A stretch of DNA of 36,451 nucleotides, taken from NCBI GenBank assembly GCA_015680685.1, contig MNCI01029592.1, forward strand, positions 188,421 through 224,871, in the 5' to 3' direction. The DNA is from Gnetum montanum. Taxonomy: Eukaryota; Streptophyta; Gnetopsida; Gnetales; Gnetaceae. Below are positions 21,265-30,846 of this stretch, piece by piece (position 1 is the first letter of the stretch; every line of letters starts with the position of its first letter). The notes beneath the pieces are model-generated. The model did no database searches. It worked only from the letters and a program-made list of their open reading frames with translations, and had not been told where the DNA came from. Made by a program: the position numbers and the translations under genes.

Positions 21265-21279
21265 TATGCTTGATTGCAG
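21265..21279 (+). promoter_or_regulatory. putative splice acceptor before the 3' ORF of E3
   Basis: TATGCTTGATTGCAG ends at 21279, directly before the ATG at 21280. It has a branch-like CTTGAT and a T-rich run, and corresponds to TGTGATTGTAG in E1 and E2. Confidence 0.55.
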
Positions 21280-24092
21280 ATGACACCCAAATCAAGGCAT
21301 CCAAGGGGAGAAGGACTATCCCAACCAAGGGACAAGAAACCAAAAATGGGAAGAGGATGAGGTTTATGATATCTAGAGCACATGGAGGGCTCACACGCAA
21401 CCAAACCCCTTCATGAAGGACGTAATGTGGAATCTATTCATCAGATTCTTGAAGTGGAGATCCCTAGTGAACAATCGCATGGGGATGAGACTTTGGTGGT
21501 AGCACCATGGCTTGAGGTCACCATGATCTAGGCATGCCTTAATGCTATTAAGCCGAGGGAGCTACAATGAATGGTCCTATAGGAGTTGAAATTTAGACCA
21601 ATTCTTGAGAGCACACTAGAAGAAGTCAAGACCCAATTGCAAAGCTCTCCTATGTGGCCAACCATCCCATCTAGTGGTGAATGTTACCTAGGAGAGACTT
21701 ACCTCTTCTGGATGAATCAACAACTGAGGTCCAAAGTAAGAATCAAAGAAATTCATGTCTCTTACTCTACGAAAGTAATTTCACAAGCTCTGGGGTTGTC
21801 AGAGACCAGAGCTAATGTGACAGAGATTCCCAAACAAGTAGATCCAGAGGTAAAAGGGGAGTTGATCAAGCGGTGCTATGGGGTAGAGCACAAGGAGTTT
21901 GGCACTTTAACCACTACAGAGAGGGTATACTCAAAAATTGTGTCTTACCACTTGAATCCAAGGGTAAGACCCAGCAAGATCACTGCCTTGTCTACTCATG
22001 CATGTGCTACTGCAAGCAGAAAATTCCCTATCAACCTTCCATAGTTGCTATTCTTGCAGATTGAAAAAAGATTTGTTGAAAGTAAATGTGGAAGGAAGGC
22101 TCTACCCTTTCCTTGCTTAATCAAAAAATTATGCAAATGGGTAGGAATAGCATGGTGGGAGATGATGAAGGAAAAAACTCCAACCATTACACAACTTGAG
22201 GAAGAGTAGCAACCACCTCCACCACCTGCACAAACAACAAGGTTGGACTCGTAGACAATCGCAAAACACATACGTGAAATCCAACAATCACTCTTGAGAT
22301 AACAAGAGCAATCTATAGGAACTGGTGGAGGATAAGGCCCTTCAATTTATCACCCTACGATGAGCCATCTTCAGCAAGTGGCTCAATTGGAGAGTTTGCT
22401 AGAGGGATTGGGGCCAATGTTTTCTATTGATCGGACACAAGTGCCTACAAGAACTAATCCTAGTGTTTAAGAAGTAATAGTCTCCACCCAACAATTATTT
22501 CCGAAAATTTTAGGAAATGCCACTACTTTTTTGGTACTCTTGGAGGATGGAGAGGGGGTGATTGTCTTAGTGATGCAACACCAGGGACAAGAAATTTCGA
22601 CTGAAGTGGTTGCTGACATGATTGCTATAGCCCTCAATGCACCTATGGCACCTGTACTAGATGTACATGTTCTTGAAGATGTAAAAACTTCTACAGGAGC
22701 TTCACATAGTAGGATCAACACAACCCAACATGAAGAATTGTTGGACCGACTGGTGGGAACTAGGCAACTACTTTCAGATATCTTTGATCTTCCATATAAC
22801 ATTACTACAACCTAGTCAGAGCTGCTCTCAACAAGGGGCAAGTGTCTCATCTTGGAGGGGAAACTTGAAGTAGCATAGGTGAGTTGTCAATGATTGGCGA
22901 CGAAATTTTTCCAATTAATGGCCCAACTTGCTGATCTAGCTCTCCTCAACCATGGACTCATAAGAGATAAAGCTTTTCAACAGCTTCCAACCAAACTTTA
23001 GACAGTTGAGGATGAGTAAGAATCAACAATATTTGATAAGTCCTTGACAAATGCTCATGCATACCATCTAAAAAAGGACTTGATAGAGGTTCTCTAGGAG
23101 AATGTCAGGTTGATCATAGAATTTCATCACCTGCATAATGTTGGTGTTGAAAATCAACACATGAAAGACTTCATCCACCAACAAGAGGAGAAGCTAGCTA
23201 GAGTGAACACTAATGTAAGGAGATTGGCTACTAAAAATATTGATCTGTATATGGAGGAAGTTCAAGCCTTGTGACAAAAATTAACTATCGAAATCACCAC
23301 TTGGAAAATAAAGCCTTCAAGTTTGAAAGAGTTAAAAATCACTATAGGCACCAAGTGGGTTTGTAAAAGGAAGTAAACGAAAAAGAGATTCAAGTTGCAA
23401 AGGCCAAAATGAAGCAAGCACTCCAACACCTATGAGTAGGAGGTGAGTTGTGGCAACCCATCTTTGATGGATTGAATGCCTACAACCAAGCCGAGATCTG
23501 CCTCAAGGAGCTACAAATTGAAGAAATGACATAATACATGGAGTTAGCCAACCTTCGTTATGCAAACCTGACTATGCTAATATTCGGAAGGCTATGGTCT
23601 GACCTGGAAAAGTAAGTGGCCACCTTGTATTCTTTATACTAGGGTGAGTTCCAAGCACACAAAGCAACAAAATAGAAGTTGGAAACAACAAATGTAGAAC
23701 TTGAGGTTCTTTGCACTCATTTTGAAGGACAACGTGCGGTTGCTAAGAACTTGGCTTGGTAGATGAATGACTACCAATAGCTGCATAAATCAATCTAAGC
23801 ATTCAATATTGAATGAAAATAGTTCATTGCCTAGTTTGTCAATTTAAAAGAACTCTTTCCTACACTTCCATGCCCTTGGGATGTTCCAATTTTGGCATAC
23901 ATTGGTGAAGCTGCTTGGATGGTGAACAATCCCAAAAGTAAAGAAGAGAAAATGAGAGCTCTATTGGAGGCTTTTCAGTTACCTTTGAAAGTTGTAGCTA
24001 CTACGGAACAACCATCTTCCGCACCATAGCTACCACATGTGCCAGAGGCTAGTGAAGGCTCATCAGAACCACCACCACCAAGGATGATGTGA
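21280..24092 (+). pseudogene. 3' ORF of E3: plant-transposon-like domain plus coiled coil
   Basis: Homologue of E1 2753-5551. The start is set by the ATG after the acceptor AG. It shares SSPMWPTIPSSGECYLGETY (21642-21700), SKIVSYHLNPR, KFPINLP and ALPFPCLIKKLC with the E1 domain. Then come a Pro-rich linker, EDGEGVIVLVMQHQ, TEVVADMI, QHEELLDRLV, a long Lys/Glu/Leu region likely to form coiled coils (about 22820-23450), YMELANLRYANLTML (about 23537-23580), LPCPWDVPILAYIGEAAW and an acidic Pro-rich C-terminus ending RMM before TGA. Many stops; one frame change near 23305. No membrane segment or nuclease motif seen. It may be a structural or Gag-binding accessory protein; function unknown. Confidence 0.75.
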
Positions 24093-24298
24093 CCTTCTTA
24101 AGAAATTTTGGAATCTCTTGACACAGTGGAGAATCCAAGATCATTAGGGTGTTTAATTTTGTCTTTGAATACCATAATTTTGTAATTAATTCTTTTGTGT
24201 ACACTCGGGCACTTGGTGCATCAATAAAGTTAGTATCTATGTGGATTTGTTTCATCATGTGTGTTGTAATAACTTCATACCTTCCAAATTGTAATAAA

Positions 24299-24333
24299 AC
24301 TCGAGGACGAGTTTTCACATACTCATGGGGGTA
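24299..24333 (+). other. Polypurine tract and upstream box, E3
   Basis: ACTCGAGGACGAGTTTTC, then CATGGGGGTA, abutting the LTR start TGATGAAGTT at 24334. Confidence 0.8.
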
Positions 24334-25232
24334 TGATGAAGTTCTCATCAGTCGATATGTTGACTAGGCCACATATATAGATCCCTGTATATGTGGCTGT
24401 GTTGATGTGGCCCTGTTCACACACCTATCCATGCGTTTACGTGGCCTCGTTTATGCAGAGTTTGTCTCTAACTATGAATAAGTGTGCACTTGTCACACTT
24501 AGGTAGCTTTTTGCATAGTTGTAACCAGACTCTTGCAATTTCTTCTCACAAGAGTTAGAATATTTTCCAAATGCCTGTAGTAGGTGTGAGAAAGGTATCT
24601 AGCTCTTTATTCGAGCACTAATGTACTTGAGCCCATTAGCGTGACCAACAATAAAGATAAGCTTTTTAAGCATTCCTTGCAGCATTTGGATTTAATCATT
24701 TAAGAAATTAAATAGTTTAATATTTCCATGCTTTAATAATTTCTTAAGTCTTCATTGTTATCACTTTACCACTATTGCTCTTTTATATATTCTGTAAAAA
24801 CCATAAATATGACCATCTCGAACGTAAACCCAACACTTGGCAACCTAGTGATGCTTAACGTCTAGTAACCCAGCAGTGGTTAGGGGATGCTTAGGATGTG
24901 CATGGAAGATGGGATCGGTTTCTTATGCTAGGGAGGGTTAAGAGATAGAATAGAAAAATTATAGATTAAACAACATTCCATTTCTTACATTTCAAGAATT
25001 AGACTTTAGAAGATAAAAAGAAAATCAATAAAAATCATTTGTCTTAATCTCACTTAACCATCACATTAGAATATCAAAGTGAGGTTGGGAAGACAACGAC
25101 CATTCTAATGTAAGGTTTTGCTAGCTAGAGTTTGATGTATGCGAGTGCTTACAGTTTATGGAATTTGACTAAGTCACTTGTGAATGCCTGTGGTTCATAT
25201 GGTTGGATGTAGGGGTACCTCGTCGTTGATCA
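24334..25232 (+). repeat. 3' LTR of E3
   Basis: Starts TGATGA after the polypurine tract and ends GGGGTACCTCGTCGTTGATCA. The R/U5 half matches the E1 and E4 LTRs (AGAGTTAGAATATTTTCC, ACAATAAAGATAAGC with AATAAA at 24650, TGGTTGGATGTAGGGGTACCTCG), while U3 is different and lacks the GATATC modules. The TATA position has TATGAATA (about 24473), so the promoter has probably decayed. Length 899 bp. Confidence 0.85.
24650..24655 (+). terminator. polyadenylation signal in E3 LTR
   Basis: AATAAA in GACCAACAATAAAGA, aligned with the signals of the E1 and E4 LTRs. Confidence 0.55.
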
Positions 25233-25521
25233 GTTAGTTAGATAGATTAAATTAGAAATTTAATTACTTCATTCCTTTCATTCTTTATTTAAGAACTCAA
25301 AATATAAAACATAAAAATAATAAAAATCATATCCCTCAATTACACTTAATCATACCTTTGTATATCCCAAGTGTAATTGGGAAGACAACAAATGAATGTT
25401 AGGGCAAGTTCACTTTCCATAGACTAGTGCACCAGAAGATAGAATCTATGAAATTCAACTGAATCTAGTGTGAGCGCTTAGTGATTTGTATGGTTGAGTG
25501 TAGGGGTATTCACTGCTTATC
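25233..25521 (+). repeat. 3' third of another LTR, abutting the E3 LTR
   Basis: GTTAGTTAGATAGATTAAA matches the interior of the E4 5' LTR (about 27297), and the match continues through AAAATATAAAACATAAAAAT, TCAATTACACTTAA.CATACC, GTGTAATTGGGAAGACAA and GTATGGTTGAGTGTAGGGGTA to the end CTGCTTATCA. It joins the end of the E3 LTR with no gap. Either E3 inserted into an older LTR, or recombination joined two LTRs. Confidence 0.75.
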
Positions 25522-25664
25522 AATGGGAATTCACTCTCTATCTCTAAAATTACAAAATGAATTGCAAGAATCTACCCAAGGTGGAATGAAACTTATGCAG
25601 ATCCATGTGCCCAAGTGTTGTATTTATAGGCTACACACATCCCGTGATATCAGATATATGATGA

Positions 25665-25680
25665 TGTAGCATGTGCTACA
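25665..25680. repeat. short inverted repeat TGTAGCA/TGCTACA
   Basis: TGTAGCATGTGCTACA: 7-base arms with a 2-base centre. Confidence 0.8.
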
Positions 25681-25782
25681 ATATTGAATTCATGACATCG
25701 TATATACAATATCATTGGACAAGAAAAATTAACTTTATCAAATAGATGTAATGTAGTAGCCAACTGAGATGCATCGACAGGA

Positions 25783-25810
25783 ATGCTACAATGCAGATGT
25801 GATGTAGCAT
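25783..25810. repeat. inverted repeat ATGCTACA/TGTAGCAT
   Basis: Perfect 8-base arms at 25783-25790 and 25803-25810, the same core sequence as the repeat at 25665. Confidence 0.8.
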
Positions 25811-25860
25811 CTACAATATCTCAACCAACTAATGATTCATCAAGTATATTATAGTAGAAT

Positions 25861-26765
25861 ATAGTAGAGTAGTATTATGAATGAAAAGCATGAGTGAGGG
25901 GGTGGGTTACTTGGGGGGAACTAGCCCCACCCTTTGGGCAGGCTCGAGGCTAGTTACTTGACTAGAGCGGAGGAATGCTAGTTACTATGTTGGTTGATTT
26001 GAAATCTATCAATCGTCTAATGCAAAGGAGACAAGGATGGCACAAAATGCCTTCCTTAATCACTTAATCTTAGCTAGCTTCCTTTTTGGACAATTTGGCA
26101 TTAGTATCAACAAACAACCTACAAAGTAAGTAATGTAGTTCTGTGGAGCAATGCCAGATGGTCATTTGAAAGACAAGGCAATTCCCAAAGCAAATTACCA
26201 CTTCACACTTCTATCCTCTAGTTAGCAAGGTCACCTAATGGTTACGAGGTAACTCTCATGGTCATTCCTTGCCTCCTGTAGGGGATCTCTCATTGATCAA
26301 TACCCATTTCATAGGGTAACTTCGGGCAACTATAGATTATAATAAGTATTTCCTTGAAACACACACTTAGGGAATGATAAAATAGGGTAATGTATGATAA
26401 CTATGGAAGTGGGAATGCCCCTAGAGTAACCCTATGTTACCCTACACGCCCATAGTCATCCTACATTATCACTCCCATAGTTACCCTATATTATGCTGAT
26501 CAATCCCACTATTTAGTTGAATGGAAATGCTTGTTGTAACCTATAGTTGCCCCCACTCCTTCCTTCAACTACCTTGCTATCAATATAAACCTAAAATAAA
26601 TATTCCTTCATCCAAATGTAAAATAGGAAAAGAAAGTAGAAAAACCAAGTAGGGTAATGTAGGTGCATTAGTGAGGGAGGAAAGAGAATGCTACAGTTGC
26701 TAGGGAGGACTGTTGCAGCCTACCACATGCCCTACTACTATTGACACATCGTTGTCCACCATAGA
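25861..26765. other. sequence without recognised gene or element
   Basis: Lies between the LTR remnants and the E4 5' LTR. No coding frame with recognisable motifs. Contains a cluster of TAGGGTAA/TTACCCTA and CTATGGGAGTG motifs (26315-26660), described separately, and a GGGTGGG...CCCACCC stem near 25902-25930. It may be the pre-insertion locus or a small non-coding element. Confidence 0.5.
26383..26490. repeat. imperfect inverted-repeat cluster
   Basis: The left arm TAGGGTAATGTATGATAACT plus ATGGAAGTGGG (26383-26413) pairs imperfectly with two tandem right-arm copies, CGCCCATAGTCATCCTACAT (26448-26467) and CACTCCCATAGTTACCCTA (26471-26489). It could fold as a hairpin. Confidence 0.6.
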
Positions 26766-26851
26766 TGATAAATCACCATTTTGTGTCAATCATGACATCA
26801 GGGCCTAGATCTGACGTTAGATATCCAACATTGGGGTATATTCCACAAGTC

Positions 26852-26859
26852 TATAAATA
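26852..26859 (+). promoter_or_regulatory. TATA box of E4 5' LTR
   Basis: TATAAATA in CAAGTCTATAAATACTG, identical in the 3' LTR at 36101. Confidence 0.75.
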
Positions 26860-27053
26860 CTGTGCTTAGGCTCCCATTTTGAGTTAGTTTTCTTAAATAG
26901 TTTTAGTTTTTAGTTTTTAAGAAAGGTAGTGAAGCTCTTGCTGTTTCTTCTCCATAGAGTTAGAATATTTTTTGAGTGCCCACAAAAGGAATCCAAAGTG
27001 TGTACAGTTATTTGTTTAAGCACTGATGTACTTGAGTGCAGCAATGTGACGGG

Positions 27054-27059
27054 AATAAA
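27054..27059 (+). terminator. polyadenylation signal in E4 5' LTR
   Basis: AATAAA in GACGGGAATAAAACGAA, about 200 bases after the TATA box; the 3' LTR copy is at 36303. Confidence 0.65.
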
Positions 27060-27596
27060 ACGAACTCTTTTGGCAATCCTTGCAGTACTAAGAATAGCTT
27101 AATATTTTCTTTATTGCATTTTACTTTTTTTCTCTTTATTTTATTTCATTTCAATTAAGCAATTTATTTCTAGTAGTTAATGAACACGAGCATGACTACT
27201 TCAAGCATTCATATAGTACTTGGTAACCCAGCAATGCTTAACGTTTGGTAGCCTAGTAGTGCTATATGTGTTCAGGAAAGTGTAACAATTACTTGTGTTA
27301 GGCTAGATAGACAATAGACATTAATTTTCAATCTACTCTACCCTTATTCTTATTGTAGGTGAATACATCTATAAAATATAAAAAAGATAAAAATTCATAT
27401 ATCTCAATTACACTTAAACCATACCCTTAAGCCTCACAAGTGTAGTTGAGAAGACAATGAATGTTCTCAATGTCATTTCACTTCCTAGAGGAACTAGTGT
27501 ATGAGATAATTATAGGTCCAAGGAATTCAACCAGATTGCGCATAATGCCTAAGTGATTCATATAGTTGGGCATAGGGGTACCTTGCCACTTAGCAT

Positions 27597-27614
27597 TGGT
27601 GCCATTTCTTGGGA
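27597..27614 (+). other. primer-binding site, tRNA-Asp type, degenerate
   Basis: TGGTGCCATTTCTTGGGA directly after the LTR matches 13 of 18 positions of TGGCGCCGTTGCCGGGGA, the site I know from Athila/Tat elements (tRNA-Asp). Three of the five differences are C-to-T or G-to-A. Confidence 0.65.
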
Positions 27615-27755
27615 TATTTTTGTTGTTTTGTGCACTATCTAGGACCTGGTGAAAGTATTTAAATCATTGGAACAAACTTGAGAGTCATATCTTATTTCAC
27701 AATTACTACAACAAATTTTCAGAGCACACTATGATTTTTGTTTCACTAATCAACA
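27615..27755 (+). other. E4 untranslated leader
   Basis: 141 bases from the primer site to the gag ATG. No coding frame. A CTGGTGAAAGT at about 27646 could be a weak splice donor, but nothing confirms it. Confidence 0.5.
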
Positions 27756-30275
27756 ATGTCTTCTTCTCATAAGAGTGCTTCTCCACCCAACCCTGATAAT
27801 GTTCATCCATCAAAGCCTCAACAATAGTGAATTACTTATACTCATCCTAATGAGTATGTGCCAAACTTCACCTTCATCTTACATTAGGATGAATAACTAC
27901 AGTGGTGTGACATGGAGGACAACATTGTGTTGCCACCATATCATGCTACTCCTACAATGCTTTATCAAATGTTTACATGATGTGGTCTTCAAGACTACCA
28001 TGGGGAATATATTATGGAAGATGTTGATGCTAGGTATTATCATCCTATTGAAGCATAATGCCTATGAGATCAACAGCTAAAAAAACACTATGAACTTTCA
28101 AAGGAAAAAGGACTTAATAATTTTCCATTCCTATTATACCAACAAGCTAGTGGGGAACCCTTCTCTGGGGATCTTCCGGTCAATGATGCTCCTCTCTTTA
28201 ACTTTTACGATGAAGGTAAAAACTAGAATTTGCACTCCACAATTCATAATCTTGATTCTGGCAACAAAGGGTGTAATGACAACAATGGATCCGAAGGGGA
28301 AAGTCAAGATAGGGATGCCAACAAGAAGCAAGATTGTGATCATGGCTGTGATCACTAAAGAGGCAGTAGTAGGCATCGTGATGATGCTGGTTCTCCTTTC
28401 TCTTTTCCTTTGTGATCTTCTTCTTCTTCTAGCTCTGACCGTGACTACAGAAGGCAAGATCATGATGGAGGTGATCAAAATGAATGTGATGATTAATGGA
28501 ACCACAACAACCATAGGGACCCTTGAGATAGGCAAGATCAAGGATGCAAATCTTCAAGAGAAGTACATCGCCATGAATGAAAGGGTAGTAGAGGACATCA
28601 TAGGCACCATGATCAAGGCCTCAATGAGCCTCTATTTGCTACCCAAAGCATGCTTAACATTGCAGAAGTAGTCAAAATCCCAACAAGGCATGTGAAAGAC
28701 AATTGAATCAAATGGTTAGACATGAACAATATTCCTTGATTTGAAGGAGGATATGAATCTAATCCACAGAATCATCTTCAAGCTTTTCAAGATGCATGTG
28801 CCTTGCAAAACATAGAGAATGAATGAGAAAAACTAAAGTTGTTTCCTAGGACACTCATCAAAGAAGTAGAGAGCTAGTACCAATCCTTAGAACTAGAATT
28901 TATCAGATGATGGAGTACCATGCTTGACATGTTACTCCAATGTGTCCAACTTAAGGAAGAAAATTCAAGGGTGAAAACAAGGAGCACATAAACCCTTGGA
29001 TGCTGCCATTGGCCAATACTATGCCTTGATGCACAAATTTCTTGGCCATGGTTATTCTCAATTGGATCAACTCCCCCACATTATAAGCGGGCTTTGTAAT
29101 GAAATGAAGAAAACCCTTGGTGTCTATGCCCAAGGAAAATTGTCAGAACTAACTACCCATCAAGTACAAAGGTTAATAGAGTAAGTCACCAAAGAGGAGG
29201 GAAAACTAAGAAAAAGAGAAAGTGCATAGGACTACAACCATGATCCTTCTATCCGCAAGTGGAAGGTTCAATTTTGTGATAGTGAGGACAAATTCGTATG
29301 TAACAAGGGGATCCATAAAAAAGCCTCACCACTTCAAAAATTCCAATATGAACTTACGACCAAGGTTGATCAGTTAAGAGACTCCATGGATAGCCAATTT
29401 CAAGCTATCCACAAAATTGCTGAAGAGTCTTGAGAACAAGGTAGCAATCATGAAAGTAGGAGGTGTAAGAAAGTTGAATGTGCATATTACAAAGGTAAGG
29501 GAAAATTTTCTGCAATAGAAGAGGTTGTAGACATTGAATTAGATGATGATCGTGGATGTGATGTCTACCAATATGAACATCCTAAGGGATGTTGCCCCAT
29601 TTTTTCACATCTTCAAGAGTCTAGGGTGTATGCCTTACATCCACAACTTAAAGAAATGAAAACATCTAGAAGGTTGCATTATCCTCAAGGTAATCTTAGG
29701 TAGTTCCACTAGAAACAACCATATTATCCAAGTGGAGCTCCACCACAACTGTACGAATAGTACCAATGAGGGTAGCAACCATAATCATGGGCATTTGCAC
29801 TGCCAAGGCAACAATACCCTTATCGGTAGTCTAATCCATATGGTTACCATGTTTAGTAACCCATATCTCAATGTGACTCTTCTAGTCACGTTTCTTAGTT
29901 ACAACCTTACTACCACCCTTTTGACTATTATCAAACTCCATCTCTGCATGAAAGAAGGAATGCTACCTCTTATCCTTCTCCTATCCTTTCACACACTCCT
30001 TCGCCAGTTGCACAACTACCATATACTCCACCAATGTAGGGTGAACTACCTGCTCAACTATAACAACACAATGCTACAAGGGTTGTTAATTTGCAATCCA
30101 ATCATCAATCAGAGGGGTTGAATGTCTAATCAAAGAAAAGATCTTTCTTTCGACCCCATAGTCCACCTAAGCCTTCACCTACACCTGTAGTTGATAACCT
30201 TTTTCCTACCTCTTTCTTCATATCCAATACCTTCAAGCCTCCTTCAAATCAAACTTTTCCAAGGATCCATACCAT
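27756..30275 (+). pseudogene. E4 gag
   Basis: Starts ATGTCTTCTTCTCATAAG. The first frame runs through YTHPNEYVPNFTFIL, an Asp/Ser/His-rich hinge (about 28380-28620), SMLNIAEVVKIPTRHVKD and the capsid domain FEGGYESNPQNHLQAF, DACALQNIE, LKLFPRTLIKE (28740-28870). Near 28930-28980 a deletion shifts the frame; from 28996 the second frame gives QYYALMHKFLGHGYSQLDQL, LGVYAQGKLSELTTHQVQ, GCDVYQYEHPKGCC (29554-29595) and the Tyr/Gln/Pro linker, then NATRVVNLQ, continuous with protease. The overlapping 193-codon frame at 28090-28671 is a shadow of the hinge. Confidence 0.8.
29557..29595 (+). other. Cys/His motif in E4 gag tail
   Basis: CDVYQYEHPKGCC, pattern C-x6-H-x3-C-C, as in E2 at 7385-7423. Confidence 0.55.
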
Positions 30276-30675
30276 AATGCTTACTCACACTATGTCTAAT
30301 TGGATCCATGTAGGAAACCTTCCCAAGAAATTCACTGATCCTAGAAGTCCTCTAATTTATTTATAGATTATTGGGAATGAATCGTGCAGGACTCTTCTTG
30401 ATTCAGGTTTTGGTGTTAATTTGATTTCTCATGAGATGTACACTACCTGGAACCTACCTCCTCTTAAGAAGAGCAACATCATATTGAAATTGGCAAACCA
30501 TTCCATCATTATTCCATTGGGACTGGTAGAAGACATTATGACCACTATTTGTGGGTAGTCTTATCTTGTCAACTTCCTAGTAATAAAAGTGAAGAATTGT
30601 AAAGAGGACTTCCCAATCATCATGGGAAGAGAATAGCTAAGAATAATAGATGTAAGAATGGGCATCAGAGATCTT
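30276..30675 (+). pseudogene. E4 retropepsin-like protease
   Basis: Same frame as the gag tail. TIMLTHTMSNWIHVGNLPKK, then CRTLLDSGFGVNLISHEM with D-S-G at 30400-30408, ANHSIIIPLGLVEDIMTTI and DFPIIMGRE. The active-site triplet is intact; TAG replaces Trp after ICG and after MGRE. It would have cut the Gag-Pol polyprotein. Confidence 0.8.
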
Positions 30676-30732
30676 TTCCTAGAAATCTCTAAAGAAAATG
30701 CATTTGGAAAGATCAAGAAAAAGAGAGTTCAA

Positions 30733-30846
30733 TGCACTGCATACAATGATATAGGATGCAATTGTGTGTAGAAAATTTGGGCCATAAAGCAAGCATCTAT
30801 CTCTACATGCAAGTAATGTGTACTAGAAGTAGAAATTCAAAGGTGT
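30733..30846 (+). other. Cys-rich module between protease and RT, E4 copy
   Basis: C-x7-C-x-C-x14-C-x2-C-x8-C: starts CTAYNDIGCNCV, contains SISTCK.C (TAA for CAA) and ends QRCL. All six cysteines kept. Confidence 0.8.

Larger units (their letters stand above)
13624..25232 (+). mobile_element. E3: Athila-like Ty3/gypsy element, 5' LTR missing
   Basis: Full internal order from the gag ATG to the 3' LTR: gag, protease, Cys-rich module, RT, RNase H, integrase, spacer, acceptor site, long 3' ORF, polypurine tract, LTR. About 11.6 kb without a 5' LTR. All three integrase acids are mutated, and many in-frame stops and several frameshifts are present. Confidence 0.85.
25522..25860 (-). mobile_element. 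possible antisense LTR fragment (U3 and TATA on minus strand)
   Basis: On the minus strand this reads a 22-bp GATATTG...GATGTCAT module (25692-25713), then GATATCACGGGATG, then CCTATAAATACAACACTTGG (TATA at 25621-25628). That is the order of the U3-TATA region of the E1 LTR and of the insert at 2160-2475. Two small inverted repeats (25665-25680 and 25783-25810) lie inside. No LTR end could be assigned; the left side is cut by the LTR fragment ending at 25521. Confidence 0.4.
26766..27595 (+). repeat. 5' LTR of E4
   Basis: Starts TGATAAATCACC and ends CTTGCCACTTAGCA, followed after one base by the primer site. TATAAATA at 26852, AATAAA at 27054. It matches 36001-36400 in start, TATA region (GGGGTATATTCC.CAAGTC) and R region. 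Length 830 bp. Confidence 0.88.

Noticed and set aside
26315-26660. Interstitial telomere repeats
   Set aside because: Units are TAGGGTAA-like and scattered, not tandem TTTAGGG.
28134-28541. Minus-strand 135-codon open frame
   Set aside because: Antisense shadow of the repetitive gag hinge; residues are simple Ile/Thr/Arg/Val runs.
28090-28671. 193-codon open frame in E4
   Set aside because: It is an out-of-frame reading of the Asp/Ser/His-rich gag hinge; the gag frame (starting 27756) gives residues shared with E3 and leads into capsid.
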